A stretch of 64,000 nt of DNA from Sphingopyxis sp. HIX (GCF_001468285.1 NZ_LNSB01000018.1:25232-89231), one strand, 5' to 3'; numbered from the stretch's first letter, positions 24,271 through 33,832 are shown. Notes: generated by a model not told the origin, from the sequence alone. Made by a program: numbers and translations.

Positions 24271-24990
24271 ATGGATGATTTATCCGTCCCCGTCGTGCCC
24301 GACTATGCGCATCGCGTCGCGATGTACGACATGGACCGCACGATCACGCGCGCGGGCACCTACAGCGGATTCCTGATGCATGTGGTGCGGCGGCGCCAGC
24401 AATGGCGGATGCTGCTGACCCCGCTCGTGGGGCTCGCGGGCGCGGCTTACACGCTAGGGCTGATCGACCGCTCGCGGCTGAAGGCGATCAATCTGCGGCT
24501 GCTGATCGGCCCGCGCTTCCGCCGCGACGAGATCGCGCCGCTCGCCGAAAGCTATGCCGACAAGGTGGTCGCGCGCGGGCTGCACGGTGCGGCACTCGCA
24601 CAGCTCGAGGCCGACCGCGCGGCGGGCTACCGCGTGCTGCTCGCGACCGCTTCCTTCCACCTCTATGTCGATGCGATCGCCCGGCGGCTGGGGATCGAGG
24701 ATGTGCTCGCGACGCGGCTCGACGAACCCGACGGCGCCGACCATGTCCATGCGCGCCTGTCGGGCGACAATTGTTACGGCGAGGCGAAATTCGCGCGCAT
24801 CTCCGACTGGATGGCGGCGAATGCGATCACGCGCGACGCCGCGCATATCCGCGCCTATTCGGACCATGTGTCCGACCACCCGATGCTGCACTTCGCCGAC
24901 GAGGCGGTCGCGACGACGCCGTCGCGGAAGCTGAGGAAGCTGGCGCCGCGCATGGGGTGGACGGTGGTCGACTGGCGGGCGCGGAAGTAG
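24271..24990 (+). CDS. HAD-IB family phosphatase
   Basis: A 239-residue haloacid-dehalogenase-fold hydrolase. The nucleophile motif is YDMDRTIT (D20 and D22, with Arg where many members have Gly), typical of the HAD-IB group that includes phosphoserine phosphatase-like enzymes. Later motifs are LLATASFHLYVDAIARRLG (motif II serine region) and YSDHVSDHPML (acidic motif III/IV). The substrate is unknown. The coding sequence starts 97 bp from the divergent permease; the ATG is preceded by AGGCTCAA, a weak ribosome site. Confidence 0.85.
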   Translation: MDDLSVPVVPDYAHRVAMYDMDRTITRAGTYSGFLMHVVRRRQQWRMLLTPLVGLAGAAYTLGLIDRSRLKAINLRLLIGPRFRRDEIAPLAESYADKVVARGLHGAALAQLEADRAAGYRVLLATASFHLYVDAIARRLGIEDVLATRLDEPDGADHVHARLSGDNCYGEAKFARISDWMAANAITRDAAHIRAYSDHVSDHPMLHFADEAVATTPSRKLRKLAPRMGWTVVDWRARK

Positions 24991-24994
24991 AATC

Positions 24995-25124
24995 CACTCC
25001 CGCAAGCGGGAGGGGCAGCGAGACTTACGAGCTTGCTCGTTAGTCGCAGCGGGGTGGGCCGACGCGACGTCGATAGCTCGCTATGCTCGCGCCCACCCCT
25101 AACCCCTCCCGCCTGCGGGAGGGG
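24995..25124. repeat. Palindromic intergenic repeat, family A, copy 1
   Basis: Each end is a CTCCCGC-N2-GCGGGAG hairpin, and between them GAGACTTACGAG, CTAGTCGCAGC-like and GGGGTGGGC segments face CCCACCCC. It fills the whole gap between convergent genes. The copies at 38072 and 50283 share this design. Confidence 0.8.
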
Positions 25125-25128
25125 AAAA

Positions 25129-26454
25129 TCAAACCGCGTCCAATGCCTGCGCGAAGTCGGCGATCAGATCGTCGGCGTCCTCGATGCCGATCGATACGCG
25201 TACCAGATTGTCGGTGATGCCGAGCGCGGCCTTGCGTGCGTCGGGGACCGAGAGATGCGTCATCGCGGCGGGGTGGCTGGCGAGGGTTTCGGTGCCGCCG
25301 AGGCTGACCGCGAGCTTGGCGATCTTGAGTGCGTCGAGGAAGCGGAAGCTTTCCGCCTCGCCGCCCTTGATGAACAGCGAGAAGGTCGAGCCGGCGCCGG
25401 TGCAGTGGCGCTCGAAGATGTCCTTCTGCGATCCTTCGGGCAGGAAGCCCAAATAGCCGAGCCCCTCGACCTTCGGATGATCGCGGAGGAAAGCGCAGAC
25501 CTTTTCGGCATTTTCGCCGGCGCGGCTCATGCGGAGTTCGATCGTCTCGAGGCTGCGGAGCAGCATCCACGCGGTGTTGGGGTCGCAGATCGTGCCGATG
25601 GTGTTGCGCATCATGCGGATCGGGCCGAGCCAATGCTTCGAGCCGACGACGCCGCCGGCGACGAGGTCGCTGTGGCCACCGGCATATTTGGTGAGGCTGT
25701 AGAGGGTGATGTCGGCGCCGTGCGCGAGCGGTTTCGACCAGAGCGGCCCGAGGAACGTATTGTCGATCGCGATCGGCGGCCGTGCGCCCTCGGCGAAGGC
25801 GGCGTCGGTCGCGGCGCGGATCGCCTGGACGTCGACGAGCGCGTTGGTCGGGTTGGCGGGGCTTTCGAGATAGACCATCGCGACCTTGCCGCCCTGCGCC
25901 GCGGCCATATCCTTGGCGCGCGCGAGGATCGCGTCCATTTCTTCGCGCGAGGCTTGGGCGGGGAAATCGACATAGGTGGCGCCGAAGCGCGAAAGGATGC
26001 GCGCGATCAGCGTCTCGGTCGCGGCGTAGAGCGGGCCCGAATGGATGATGACGTCGTTCATGCTGACATGCGCGAGGAGCAGCGTCGCGATCGCCGACAT
26101 GCCCGACGAGAAGACGAGCGCATCCTCGGCCTTTTCCCAGACGCCGAGGCGCGCCTCGAGGATTTCCTGGTTCGGGCCGTTGAAGCGCGAATAGACGAGG
26201 CCGTCGGCGCCGCCGGGGCGCTTGCCGGTGATCCCCTCGAAATGGCGCTTGCCCGCGGCGGCGCTTTCGAAGGCGAAGGTCGAGGTGAGGAAGACCGGCG
26301 GCTTCAGCGAGCCTTCCGACAGCATCGGATCATAGCCATAGCCCATCATCAAGGTCGAGGGCGACAGCTCGCGCCCGCCGATTTCGGTGACGTCCTTCTT
26401 GGGCGCGCGGCGCGGCGTGGTGCCGGTGAGGTCGCTGTTGTCGATGGGGGGCAT
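25129..26454 (-). CDS. Cystathionine gamma-synthase family PLP enzyme
   Basis: A 441-residue Cys/Met-metabolism PLP enzyme. The PLP lysine is K256 in SLTKYAGGHSDLVAGG, and earlier motifs include SGMSAIATLLL and YSRFNGPNQEILEARL. It has a longer N-terminus (about 40 residues) than E. coli MetB. The family includes cystathionine synthase, beta- and gamma-lyases and methionine gamma-lyase; the exact reaction cannot be assigned from sequence alone. No other methionine genes are near, so it may be catabolic. It is single, with the family A repeat at its 3' end. Confidence 0.88.
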   Translation of the reverse strand: MPPIDNSDLTGTTPRRAPKKDVTEIGGRELSPSTLMMGYGYDPMLSEGSLKPPVFLTSTFAFESAAAGKRHFEGITGKRPGGADGLVYSRFNGPNQEILEARLGVWEKAEDALVFSSGMSAIATLLLAHVSMNDVIIHSGPLYAATETLIARILSRFGATYVDFPAQASREEMDAILARAKDMAAAQGGKVAMVYLESPANPTNALVDVQAIRAATDAAFAEGARPPIAIDNTFLGPLWSKPLAHGADITLYSLTKYAGGHSDLVAGGVVGSKHWLGPIRMMRNTIGTICDPNTAWMLLRSLETIELRMSRAGENAEKVCAFLRDHPKVEGLGYLGFLPEGSQKDIFERHCTGAGSTFSLFIKGGEAESFRFLDALKIAKLAVSLGGTETLASHPAAMTHLSVPDARKAALGITDNLVRVSIGIEDADDLIADFAQALDAV

Positions 26455-26513
26455 GCGAAAAGACTCCTGCGCAATATAGTTTCAGGCGCAACTAGCGCGA
26501 TTCCCGGCCCGGG

Positions 26514-27920
26514 TCACCCCAGCATCGCGATTCCCCAGATCACCCCGATCAGCAGCGGCACGCCGATGATGTCGAGCGCGAGCCCCGCCTTCAGCATCCG
26601 CGGCAGCGCGATATGGTCGGTTGCCCAGGCGAGCGCGTTGGGCCCGGTGCCCGAGGGCAGCATGAAGCCCCAGCTCGCCGCCATCGCGACGGGCAGCGCG
26701 AGCAGGATCGGATCGACCCCCGTGGCGGCGATCAGCGCCGCGAGCACGGGCATGACACCGCTGGCGGTCGCGACATTGCTCGCGAATTCGGTGATCAGGA
26801 TGGTGAGTGCGACGATGACAGCGGCGAGCAGGATCGTCGGGATGCTGCCGAGCGGGGCGAGCACTGTGCCGAGCCACGCGGCGAGGCCGCTTTCGGTGAT
26901 CGCGGCGGCGAGCGCGAGGCCGCCGCCGAACATCATGATGACGCCCCATGGCGCGCGGTCGGCTTCCTTCCAGACGAGCAGGGGCCGGCCGGTGCCGTCG
27001 GGGAGGACGAAGAGCAAGAGGCTGCCCGCGACCGCGATGGTGCCGTCGGTGAGCGCGCCCTTGGGGAGGTAAGGTTCGAGCCAGGGCTGCGCGATCCACG
27101 CGGCGAGGACGAGCAGGAAGACGGGGACGACGCGGCGCTCGGCGGTCGACCAGATCGCCTGATTGCCGAGCGCGGCGGCGGCGGCCTGGCCGTCGAAGGG
27201 ATGCGCCGACAATCGCTGCACGCGCGCGACGATGAGCATCGCGGCGGGTGTGGCGAGCAGCACGACGGGCACGCCGTAGATTGCCCAGTCGAGGAAGGAT
27301 ATGCGCAGCCCCAGCGCCTTTTCGATCAGCCCCGCGGCGATGGCGTTGGTCGGGCTGCCGACGAGCGTGCCGAGCCCGCCGATCGACGCGGCGAAGGCGA
27401 TGCCCATCATCACCGCGCCGGCGAAACCCTCGCGTTCGCCGTCGAGCACCCCGCCCGCGCGGACGACGGCGAGCGCGATCGGGATCATGATGAGCGTGGT
27501 CGAGGTGTTCGAGATGAACATGCTGAGTAGCGCGGTCGCGGCCATGAAGGCGAAGAGCAGTCCGGTCGCGGTGGGTGAGGCGCGCTTCAGCAGCGCGAGC
27601 GCGAGGCGGCGGTGGAGCCCGACGCGCTCGATCGCGAGCGCGAGGAAGGCGCCGCCGAGGATCAGGAACAGGATCGGCGAATAATATTCCTTGGCGATGG
27701 CATTGGCGTCCATCACCCCGAAGGCGGGCGCGGCGAGGAAGGGGAGCAGCGCGGTGACGGTCAGCGGCAGCGCCTCGGTCATCCACCAGATCGCCATCAG
27801 TACGGTGAGCGCGGCGATGTGCCAGGCGGTCGCCTCCATGCCCGCGGGGGCGGGGAGGGCGAGCATGACGACGAAAGTCAGGAGGCCGCCGATCAGCCCG
27901 AACCAGCGTGTCCTTGTCAT
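26514..27920 (-). CDS. SLC13/DASS family anion transporter
   Basis: A 468-residue transporter with 11-12 hydrophobic segments. The two copies of the family motif are visible: FISNTSTTLIMIPIALA near 134-150 and EFASNVATASGVMPVLAAL near 372-390, both Ser-Asn-Thr-type signatures that bind sodium and substrate carboxylates. Known relatives move C4-dicarboxylates, citrate or sulfate with sodium. The substrate here is open. It lies between the PLP enzyme and pgeF on the same strand, 28 nt from pgeF. Confidence 0.88.
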   Translation of the reverse strand: MTRTRWFGLIGGLLTFVVMLALPAPAGMEATAWHIAALTVLMAIWWMTEALPLTVTALLPFLAAPAFGVMDANAIAKEYYSPILFLILGGAFLALAIERVGLHRRLALALLKRASPTATGLLFAFMAATALLSMFISNTSTTLIMIPIALAVVRAGGVLDGEREGFAGAVMMGIAFAASIGGLGTLVGSPTNAIAAGLIEKALGLRISFLDWAIYGVPVVLLATPAAMLIVARVQRLSAHPFDGQAAAAALGNQAIWSTAERRVVPVFLLVLAAWIAQPWLEPYLPKGALTDGTIAVAGSLLLFVLPDGTGRPLLVWKEADRAPWGVIMMFGGGLALAAAITESGLAAWLGTVLAPLGSIPTILLAAVIVALTILITEFASNVATASGVMPVLAALIAATGVDPILLALPVAMAASWGFMLPSGTGPNALAWATDHIALPRMLKAGLALDIIGVPLLIGVIWGIAMLG

Positions 27921-27948
27921 CGCGTCCCGTTCCTCCCCCGCCCGCCGG

Positions 27949-28710
27949 TCAGGCGAGGCCGATCACCGACAATTGGCGGCCATAGCTGTTTTCGCTTTTG
28001 TGGCACGCGCGGCGGTAGCTGAAATAGTCGTCCGCCTCGGCATAGGTGTCCTGCCCGCCGATGGCAATTCGGCCGAGCCCCGCGGCGGCGAGGCGCGCGG
28101 CGACATAGGCGGCGATGTCGAACATCGCGTGGCCGGGCTTGCCCGCGGCGAAGAAGCGTTCGTTGGCGGCATCGTCGGCCACGAAGGTCGCGACGAAGCC
28201 GTCGTCGACCTCGTAGGAAGCGCGGCCGATGCACGGCCCGATCGCGGCGGCGATGTTGGCGCGGGTCGCGCCGAGGCTTTCCATCGCGGAGAGCGTGGCG
28301 TCGGTGACCCCGGCGATCGCGCCCTTCCAGCCGGCGTGCGCGGCGGCGACGACGCCGGCGCTGCGGTCGGCAAAGAGGACGGGGACGCAGTCGGCGGTGA
28401 GGATGCCGAGGAGGATGCCTGGGGTGCGCGTGGCGAGCGCATCGGCTTCGGGGCGGGCGGCGAGGTCGCTGGTTTCGTCGATCACGACGCAGCACCTGCC
28501 ATGGACCTGGTAGAGGCCGGTCAGCGCCGCGCCGGGGAGGACGGCGTCGGCGACGCGGCGGCGATTCTCGGCGATCAGCGCGGGATCGTCGTTCGAGCCG
28601 AGCCCGCAGTTGAGCGAGGCGAGGTCGCCGCTCGACACCCCGCCGCGGCGGCCGAAGAAGCCATGCGCGATGCCCTCCAGCGGCGCGGCGGTGACGAAGG
28701 GCGCGCTCAC
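27949..28710 (-). CDS. pgeF: Peptidoglycan editing factor PgeF (multicopper polyphenol oxidase/laccase domain)
   Basis: A 253-residue YfiH-fold enzyme. It shows GLYQVHGRCCVVID, then LTADCVPVLFAD and AAAHAGWKGAIAGV, which hold the metal-binding His and Cys residues of the family. In E. coli YfiH hydrolyses mis-incorporated serine-containing peptidoglycan precursors; older annotations call it a laccase. It overlaps the GNAT gene by 4 nt at its start. The run pgeF-GNAT-MidA-lgt is read in one direction from lgt and is tightly coupled. Confidence 0.92.
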   Translation of the reverse strand: MSAPFVTAAPLEGIAHGFFGRRGGVSSGDLASLNCGLGSNDDPALIAENRRRVADAVLPGAALTGLYQVHGRCCVVIDETSDLAARPEADALATRTPGILLGILTADCVPVLFADRSAGVVAAAHAGWKGAIAGVTDATLSAMESLGATRANIAAAIGPCIGRASYEVDDGFVATFVADDAANERFFAAGKPGHAMFDIAAYVAARLAAAGLGRIAIGGQDTYAEADDYFSYRRACHKSENSYGRQLSVIGLA

Positions 28711-29225
28711 AGGTCGAGCCGGAAGAAACGGTCTTCGTCGACATGGTTGCCGACACGGAAGCCGTTGCGGCCGACGTCATAGAAACCGTAGCGGCGGTAC
28801 ACCGCCTGCGCGCGCGGATTGTCGGTAAAGACCGAGAGGTAGAGGATCGACGCGCGTTCGCGCGCCCAGGCGATGCCCCAGTCCATCAGCCGGGCGGCAA
28901 GGCCGGTACCCTTGGCGGCCTCGGCGAGGTAGATCTGGTGGAGTTCGACCGCATCGCCGGTCGGCTGGCCGGGGGGCAGGTCGAAATCGAGCGGGCCCAT
29001 CTTGATATAGCCGAGGATTGCGCCATCGGCGCCGGGGACAAGCCGGATCGCCCAGTCGGGGTCGGCGATCTGCGTGCGCAATTTGTCGGGCGGGTTCCAG
29101 TCCGAAAGGAAGAGCGCGAGGTCGGCGGGGTCATAGATATGGCCGAAGGTCGCGGTGAAGGTCTCTGCGGCGAAACGCGACAGCGGCTCGGCATCGGCGT
29201 CGGTGGCGGGGATGAGGGTGGTCAT
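28707..29225 (-). CDS. GNAT family N-acetyltransferase
   Basis: A 172-residue acetyltransferase. The acetyl-CoA-binding part is QIYLAEAAKGTGLAARLMDWGI (about 97-118, a variant of Q/RxxGxG/A), and the C-terminal strand RAQAVYRRYGFYDVG is the classic GNAT motif B/C region. The substrate is not known. It is coupled by 4-nt overlaps at both ends, to MidA upstream and pgeF downstream, which suggests a shared role or just shared transcription. Confidence 0.88.
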   Translation of the reverse strand: MTTLIPATDADAEPLSRFAAETFTATFGHIYDPADLALFLSDWNPPDKLRTQIADPDWAIRLVPGADGAILGYIKMGPLDFDLPPGQPTGDAVELHQIYLAEAAKGTGLAARLMDWGIAWARERASILYLSVFTDNPRAQAVYRRYGFYDVGRNGFRVGNHVDEDRFFRLDL

Positions 29226-30283
29226 GCGGCAAATCCTGCGGGCTCCGGCCAGCCGGGGGCGGCGAAGGCCATGACTTTGAAGAGGGCGCCCATCGCATCG
29301 GCCTCGACGAGGCGGTCGCGCTGGGTCTTGAGGTCGGCGGCGCGGTCGGGCGCGGCGGCGCTCAGCGCCTGCAGCCGCGCGTCGATGCCGAGGCGGCGGA
29401 GCCAGTCGCCTTGGGTGGCGAGCGGCGTGACCGCCACTTTCGCGGGCTGTCCGGCGCCCGCGAGCGCGGTGAAATCGACATGCGCGGTGAGGTCGGCCTC
29501 GCCCGGCGTGTCGAAGGGGTCGGCGAAGGCGTGCGCCTTGACCGCCTGTAGCGTGTCGCCCGCGGCGGGGCCGGCATAGCCATAGTCGATGGCGAGCATG
29601 GCGCCGCCCTGCCGCGCGAGGCGGAAGGCGCAGCGCTGCATGATCGCGGCGGAGAGTGGCGCGGTCTCGACGATGCTGTCCAAGGGCGCGTCGGCGAGCG
29701 CGGCGGGGATCGCATCGTCGGCGGGGGTGTCGCCGGGGACGGGCGCCAGCTTGCCGTCACGGCGCTCCACCATCAATTCGCGCCAGCCCGCGGCGGTGCG
29801 CACATATTGGTGGATCGGCAGCGCATCGAAGAACTCGTTGGCGACGATGAGCAGCGGCGCGTCGTCGGGGAGCGCGTCGACCTCGTCGTGGTGCCGCGCG
29901 GCGGGGAGGCGCGCCAGCTGTGCCGCGCGGAGCGTCGGGCTGGTCTCGACCAGATGGATCGTCCGCGGCTCGCAGCCGAAGCGCGCCGCGGCGCGCAGCG
30001 CATCGGCAGCGAGCGTGCCGCGGCCGGGGCCGAGCTCGGCATAGTCGAAGGCGGGGCTTCCCGCGCGCGACCAGAGGTCGACGATCCAGAGGCCGATCAG
30101 CTCGCCGAACATCTGGCTGATCTCGGGCGCGGTAGTGAAATCGCCCGCGGCGCCGAGCGGATCGCGCGTCGCATAATAATGGCTGTTGGCGCGCGCCATA
30201 TAGTCGGCGACGGTGGTCGCCCGCGCCGCCGCCAGCTCCTTGATCAGATTTTCGGGGGTCGGCGGGCCGTCACGCAACGGCAT
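29222..30283 (-). CDS. SAM-dependent methyltransferase, MidA/NDUFAF7 family
   Basis: A 353-residue protein. The methyltransferase core has YAELGPGRGTLAADALRAA near 81-99 and a following VETSPTLRAAQ, both features of the MidA family, whose mitochondrial member NDUFAF7 methylates an arginine of complex I subunit NDUFS2. A bacterial role in complex I assembly is plausible but unproven. It starts 14 nt inside the end of lgt and overlaps the GNAT gene by 4 nt. Confidence 0.88.
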   Translation of the reverse strand: MPLRDGPPTPENLIKELAAARATTVADYMARANSHYYATRDPLGAAGDFTTAPEISQMFGELIGLWIVDLWSRAGSPAFDYAELGPGRGTLAADALRAAARFGCEPRTIHLVETSPTLRAAQLARLPAARHHDEVDALPDDAPLLIVANEFFDALPIHQYVRTAAGWRELMVERRDGKLAPVPGDTPADDAIPAALADAPLDSIVETAPLSAAIMQRCAFRLARQGGAMLAIDYGYAGPAAGDTLQAVKAHAFADPFDTPGEADLTAHVDFTALAGAGQPAKVAVTPLATQGDWLRRLGIDARLQALSAAAPDRAADLKTQRDRLVEADAMGALFKVMAFAAPGWPEPAGFAA

Positions 30284-31151
30284 CGGGTCCGGCGATGGGC
30301 TCGACGCGCTGGCGCCGCTTCTTCGCGGTGGCGACGAGCCAGATGCCGATCAGGATCATCGGCACGGTCAGCCACTGGCCCATCGACAGGCCGGTGCTGT
30401 CGACGACCCACATGCGCTGGGCGTCGGGCTCGCGGAAAAATTCGACCGTGAAGCGGCTGACGCCATAGATGATCGAGGCCATGCCGACGAGGAAGCCCGG
30501 CTTGTAGCGCGCGTCGGTGCGCCAAAAGAGCCAGCCGAGGATCGCCATCATGACCAGCCCCTCGAGCCCCGCTTCGTAGAGCTGGCTCGGGTGGCGCGGC
30601 TCGGTGCCCGCCGCGCCGGGGAAGACGATCGCCCAAGGCACATAAGCGACGCGGCCCCACAGCTCGCCGTTGACGAAATTGGCGATGCGGCCGAGGAACA
30701 GGCCGAAGGGGATGGTGCAGGCGATATAGTCGCAGAAGCGCAGGAAATTGAGCTTTTCCTTGCGCGTCACGTACCAGATCGCGACGAGCACGCCGATGAC
30801 GCCGCCGTGCAGCGACATGCCGCCGTCCCACAATTTGAAGATCTCGACCGGCGCCTTCAGATAGGATTCGAGATTGTAGAAGAGGACATAGCCGAGCCGG
30901 CCGCCGAGGATGATGCCGAGCATCGCATAGAAGATCATGTCGTCGGCGTGGCGCCGCGCCATCGGGGCGCCGGGCTGGTCGATCAGCTTCAACAGATACC
31001 AATAGCCGAGGAAAATGCCCGCGAGATAGGCGAGCGCGTACCAGCGGATGGGCAGGCCGAAGACGCTGAACGCGACTTCGCTATTCTCCCCCATCAGCTG
31101 GGTGAAGTTCACATATTGCGTCGCTTCGGCTAAGGTTGCAAAAAGAAACAT
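30270..31151 (-). CDS. lgt: Prolipoprotein diacylglyceryl transferase
   Basis: Transfers a diacylglyceryl group from phosphatidylglycerol to the lipobox cysteine of prolipoproteins in the inner membrane, the first step of lipoprotein maturation. The 293-residue protein has about seven membrane segments, with MSLHGGVIGVL near 122-132 and the Lgt signature GRIANFVNGELWGR near 158-171. Start M at 31151 (MFLFATLAEATQYVNF) was preferred over the longer frame to 31235, which overlaps the divergent acyl-CoA synthetase leader. It heads the lgt-MidA-GNAT-pgeF set. Confidence 0.95.
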   Translation of the reverse strand: MFLFATLAEATQYVNFTQLMGENSEVAFSVFGLPIRWYALAYLAGIFLGYWYLLKLIDQPGAPMARRHADDMIFYAMLGIILGGRLGYVLFYNLESYLKAPVEIFKLWDGGMSLHGGVIGVLVAIWYVTRKEKLNFLRFCDYIACTIPFGLFLGRIANFVNGELWGRVAYVPWAIVFPGAAGTEPRHPSQLYEAGLEGLVMMAILGWLFWRTDARYKPGFLVGMASIIYGVSRFTVEFFREPDAQRMWVVDSTGLSMGQWLTVPMILIGIWLVATAKKRRQRVEPIAGPDAVA

Positions 31152-31228
31152 ATAGTCGCGCTGTCCTTCCCCAGGAGAGGCCTCCCCATAAGGGGTATGG
31201 CGAGCGAGACCAAGAGGAGAGATGCCCG

Positions 31229-32938
31229 ATGCCATCCGCGCTCGATTTGCGCCTGGAAGCCGCCTATAATCTGATCACCGGTCCCGGTGGGCCGATCCAG
31301 ATCGGGTCGGTCGACCGTTTCGGGCAGCGCCTGCCCGTGATCGCCAATGCGCCGACGAATCTGGCCGACTATGCCGGCTTTTTCGCCATGCAGCATGGCG
31401 ATGCGACCTTCCTGGTCGAGGGCGACGAACGGCTGAGCTTCAAGGAGGTGTATCTCGCGGCGCGGCAGGTCGCCGCGGGGCTGATCGACGGCCACGGGGT
31501 GCAGCGCGGCGACCGCGTCGGCATCGCGATGCGCAACGCCAACGCCTGGTGCGTCACCTATCTCGGCATATTGCTTGCGGGCGGCTGCGCGACTTTGCTC
31601 AACGGCTGGTGGCAGGGCGGCGAGCTCGCCGCGGGGATCGACGATGCCGAGGCCAAGCTCGTGATTGCCGATGTCCAGCGCGCGGCGCGGCTCGCCGAGC
31701 CGGGGGTCAGCCACGGCGCCAAGGTCGTCATGCTCGACATCGCGCAGCCGATCGCCGCGGCGATCGCGCCGATCGCGGCGGGGGGCAGTGCCGAGACGGT
31801 GCTGCCGACGCTGACGGGCGAGGACCTTGCGACGATCCTCTTCACCTCGGGCTCGACCGGCCAGTCGAAGGGCGCCTATTCGCGCCACCATGCGGTGGTG
31901 CAGGCGATCTTCAACTATGTGACGCAGACCGCGAGCATCGTGCACCTGCTGACCGAGGACGGGCTGATGTCGGACATCCAGCCCGCCACGCTCGTCTGCA
32001 CGCCGCTGTTCCACGTCACCGCCGAGATCCCGGTCTTCCTGCAGAGCTTGGCGCTCGGGCGCAAACTGGTGCTGATGCCCAAGTGGAATGCCGAGGAGGC
32101 GATGCGGCTGATCCAGGACGAGCAGTGCAATTATTTCGTCGGCGTCCCGCTGATGAGCTACGAGATACTGACGCATCCCAATCGCAAGAATTACGACCTG
32201 TCGACGTGCAAGAGCTACGCCGGCGGCGGCGCGCCGCGCCCGCCCGAGCATGTGAAGCGCCTGTCGGAGGAGATGGGCGATGCCAAGCCGCTACTCGGCT
32301 ACGGCCTCACCGAGACCAATGCGGTCGGATGCGGCATCATCAACGAAAATTACCTCGCCAAGCCGATGTCGACCGGACCGGCGTCGAAGCCGCTGGTCGA
32401 TCTCGCGATCCTCGACGACGACGGCAATCCCCTGCCGCAGGGCGGGGTCGGCGAGGTGTGCATCCGCTCGGTGTGCAATTTCGAGGGCTATTGGAACAAC
32501 CCGGCGGCGACCAAGGCGGCCTTTTTCGAAAGCGGCTATTTCCGCTCGGGCGACCTCGGTTATCTCGACGAGGACGGTTATCTGTTCATCGTCGACCGCA
32601 AGAAGGACATCATCATCCGCGGCGGCGAGAATATCAGCTGCCAGGAGGTCGAGGCGGCGATCTACGAGCATGAGGACGTCAACGAATGCGCGGTGTTCGG
32701 CCTGCCCGACGAGCGGCTGGGCGAATGCGTCGGCGCGGTGGTGTGGGTCAAGCCGGGGAGCGCGGTAACCGCCGACGACCTCACGGCGTTCCTCAGCGCG
32801 CGGCTCGCGGCGTTCAAGGTGCCGTGCCGGATCTGGATGTCGAACGACGCCTTGCCCAAGCTCGGCAGCGAGAAGATCGACAAGGTCAGCTTGCGCAACC
32901 ATTATCGCGGCGAATATGCCACGGAGGTCGCGGCGTAA
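31229..32938 (+). CDS. AMP-binding acyl-CoA synthetase family protein
   Basis: A 569-residue adenylate-forming enzyme that probably activates a carboxylic acid to its CoA thioester. The P-loop is LFTSGSTGQSKGA near 206-218, the A5 motif is GYGLTETNAVG, and the A8-A10 region has SGDLGYLDEDGYLFIVDRKKD and a terminal LPKLGSEKIDK with the catalytic lysine. Chain length is not predictable. The ATG at 31229 has GAGGAGAG just upstream; a TTG-started frame from 31136 is unlikely. It is divergent from lgt and separated by 21 nt from the cytochrome b gene. Confidence 0.9.
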   Translation: MPSALDLRLEAAYNLITGPGGPIQIGSVDRFGQRLPVIANAPTNLADYAGFFAMQHGDATFLVEGDERLSFKEVYLAARQVAAGLIDGHGVQRGDRVGIAMRNANAWCVTYLGILLAGGCATLLNGWWQGGELAAGIDDAEAKLVIADVQRAARLAEPGVSHGAKVVMLDIAQPIAAAIAPIAAGGSAETVLPTLTGEDLATILFTSGSTGQSKGAYSRHHAVVQAIFNYVTQTASIVHLLTEDGLMSDIQPATLVCTPLFHVTAEIPVFLQSLALGRKLVLMPKWNAEEAMRLIQDEQCNYFVGVPLMSYEILTHPNRKNYDLSTCKSYAGGGAPRPPEHVKRLSEEMGDAKPLLGYGLTETNAVGCGIINENYLAKPMSTGPASKPLVDLAILDDDGNPLPQGGVGEVCIRSVCNFEGYWNNPAATKAAFFESGYFRSGDLGYLDEDGYLFIVDRKKDIIIRGGENISCQEVEAAIYEHEDVNECAVFGLPDERLGECVGAVVWVKPGSAVTADDLTAFLSARLAAFKVPCRIWMSNDALPKLGSEKIDKVSLRNHYRGEYATEVAA

Positions 32939-32959
32939 CCGAAAGGACGAAGGGAGCGA

Positions 32960-33832
32960 ATGGGGAATATGGCCGAGGCTGAAGCCCCCACCGCTCCCCC
33001 CGCCGCGGCGGAGACGCCGCCGCCTGCGACTCCGGCGCGCGTCTATCGCCACCGGCTGCCGGTGCGCCTCTGGCATTGGGTCAATGCGGTCACGCTGCTG
33101 ATTCTGCTGATGAGCGGGCTGATGATCTTCAACGCGCATCCGCGCCTCTATTGGGGCGATTATGGCGCGAACGCCGACCATGCCTGGCTGGCGATCGCGG
33201 CGCAGGGCGACACCGGCTATCTCCGGATCGGTGAGACACGGATCGAGACCACCGGGCTGCTCGGGCGCTGGACCGATGGCGAGGGCGTGGTGCGCAAGCT
33301 CGCCTTTCCAGGCTGGGCGACGATCCCGACGAGCTACGACCTTGCGAGCGGGCGGCGCTGGCACCTGCTCTTCGCCTGGGTGCTCGCGATCGGGCTGACG
33401 CTGTACATGGCCTGGACCGCGTTCGGTGGGCATCTGAAGAAGGACCTGCATGTCCGGCGCTCCGAGTGGGCACCGCACCATATCTGGCAGGATATCAAGG
33501 ACCATGCGCGGCTGCGCTTTCCGCGCGGCGAGGCGGCGGCGCGTTACGGCATCTTGCAGAAGCTGTCGTATATCGGGGTGATCTTCATCCTGCTGCCGCT
33601 GATGATCTTCACCGGGCTCGCGATGTCGCCGGGGATGAACGCGGCCTGGCCGTGGTTGGTCGAGGTCTTCGGCGGGCGGCAGTCGGCGCGCTCGATCCAC
33701 TTCATCGCGGCGTGGGCGCTGGTCGCTTTCTTCGTCGTGCATATCGTCATGGTGCTGCTCGCGGGGCCGGTGAACGAGCTGCGCTCGATGATCACCGGCT
33801 GGTTCCGCCTGCCGCCGGAGAAGGCGGAATGA
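32960..33832 (+). CDS. Cytochrome b/b6-type membrane subunit
   Basis: A 290-residue di-heme membrane protein of the Ni/Fe-hydrogenase/thiosulfate reductase cytochrome b family. A proline-rich cytosolic N-terminus (about 1-27) is followed by four helices; heme-ligand histidines are expected in PVRLWHWVNAVTLL, GRRWHLLFAWVL and SIHFIAAWALVAFFVVHIVM. A loop of about 55 residues lies between the first two helices. It overlaps the next gene by ATGA. The pair should pass electrons between quinone and the periplasmic molybdoenzyme. Confidence 0.88.
   Translation: MGNMAEAEAPTAPPAAAETPPPATPARVYRHRLPVRLWHWVNAVTLLILLMSGLMIFNAHPRLYWGDYGANADHAWLAIAAQGDTGYLRIGETRIETTGLLGRWTDGEGVVRKLAFPGWATIPTSYDLASGRRWHLLFAWVLAIGLTLYMAWTAFGGHLKKDLHVRRSEWAPHHIWQDIKDHARLRFPRGEAAARYGILQKLSYIGVIFILLPLMIFTGLAMSPGMNAAWPWLVEVFGGRQSARSIHFIAAWALVAFFVVHIVMVLLAGPVNELRSMITGWFRLPPEKAE

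Noticed and set aside
24991..25128. CRISPR repeats at the CTCCCGC elements
   Set aside because: The repeated units are inverted within a single element and have no regular spacers; no cas genes are present.
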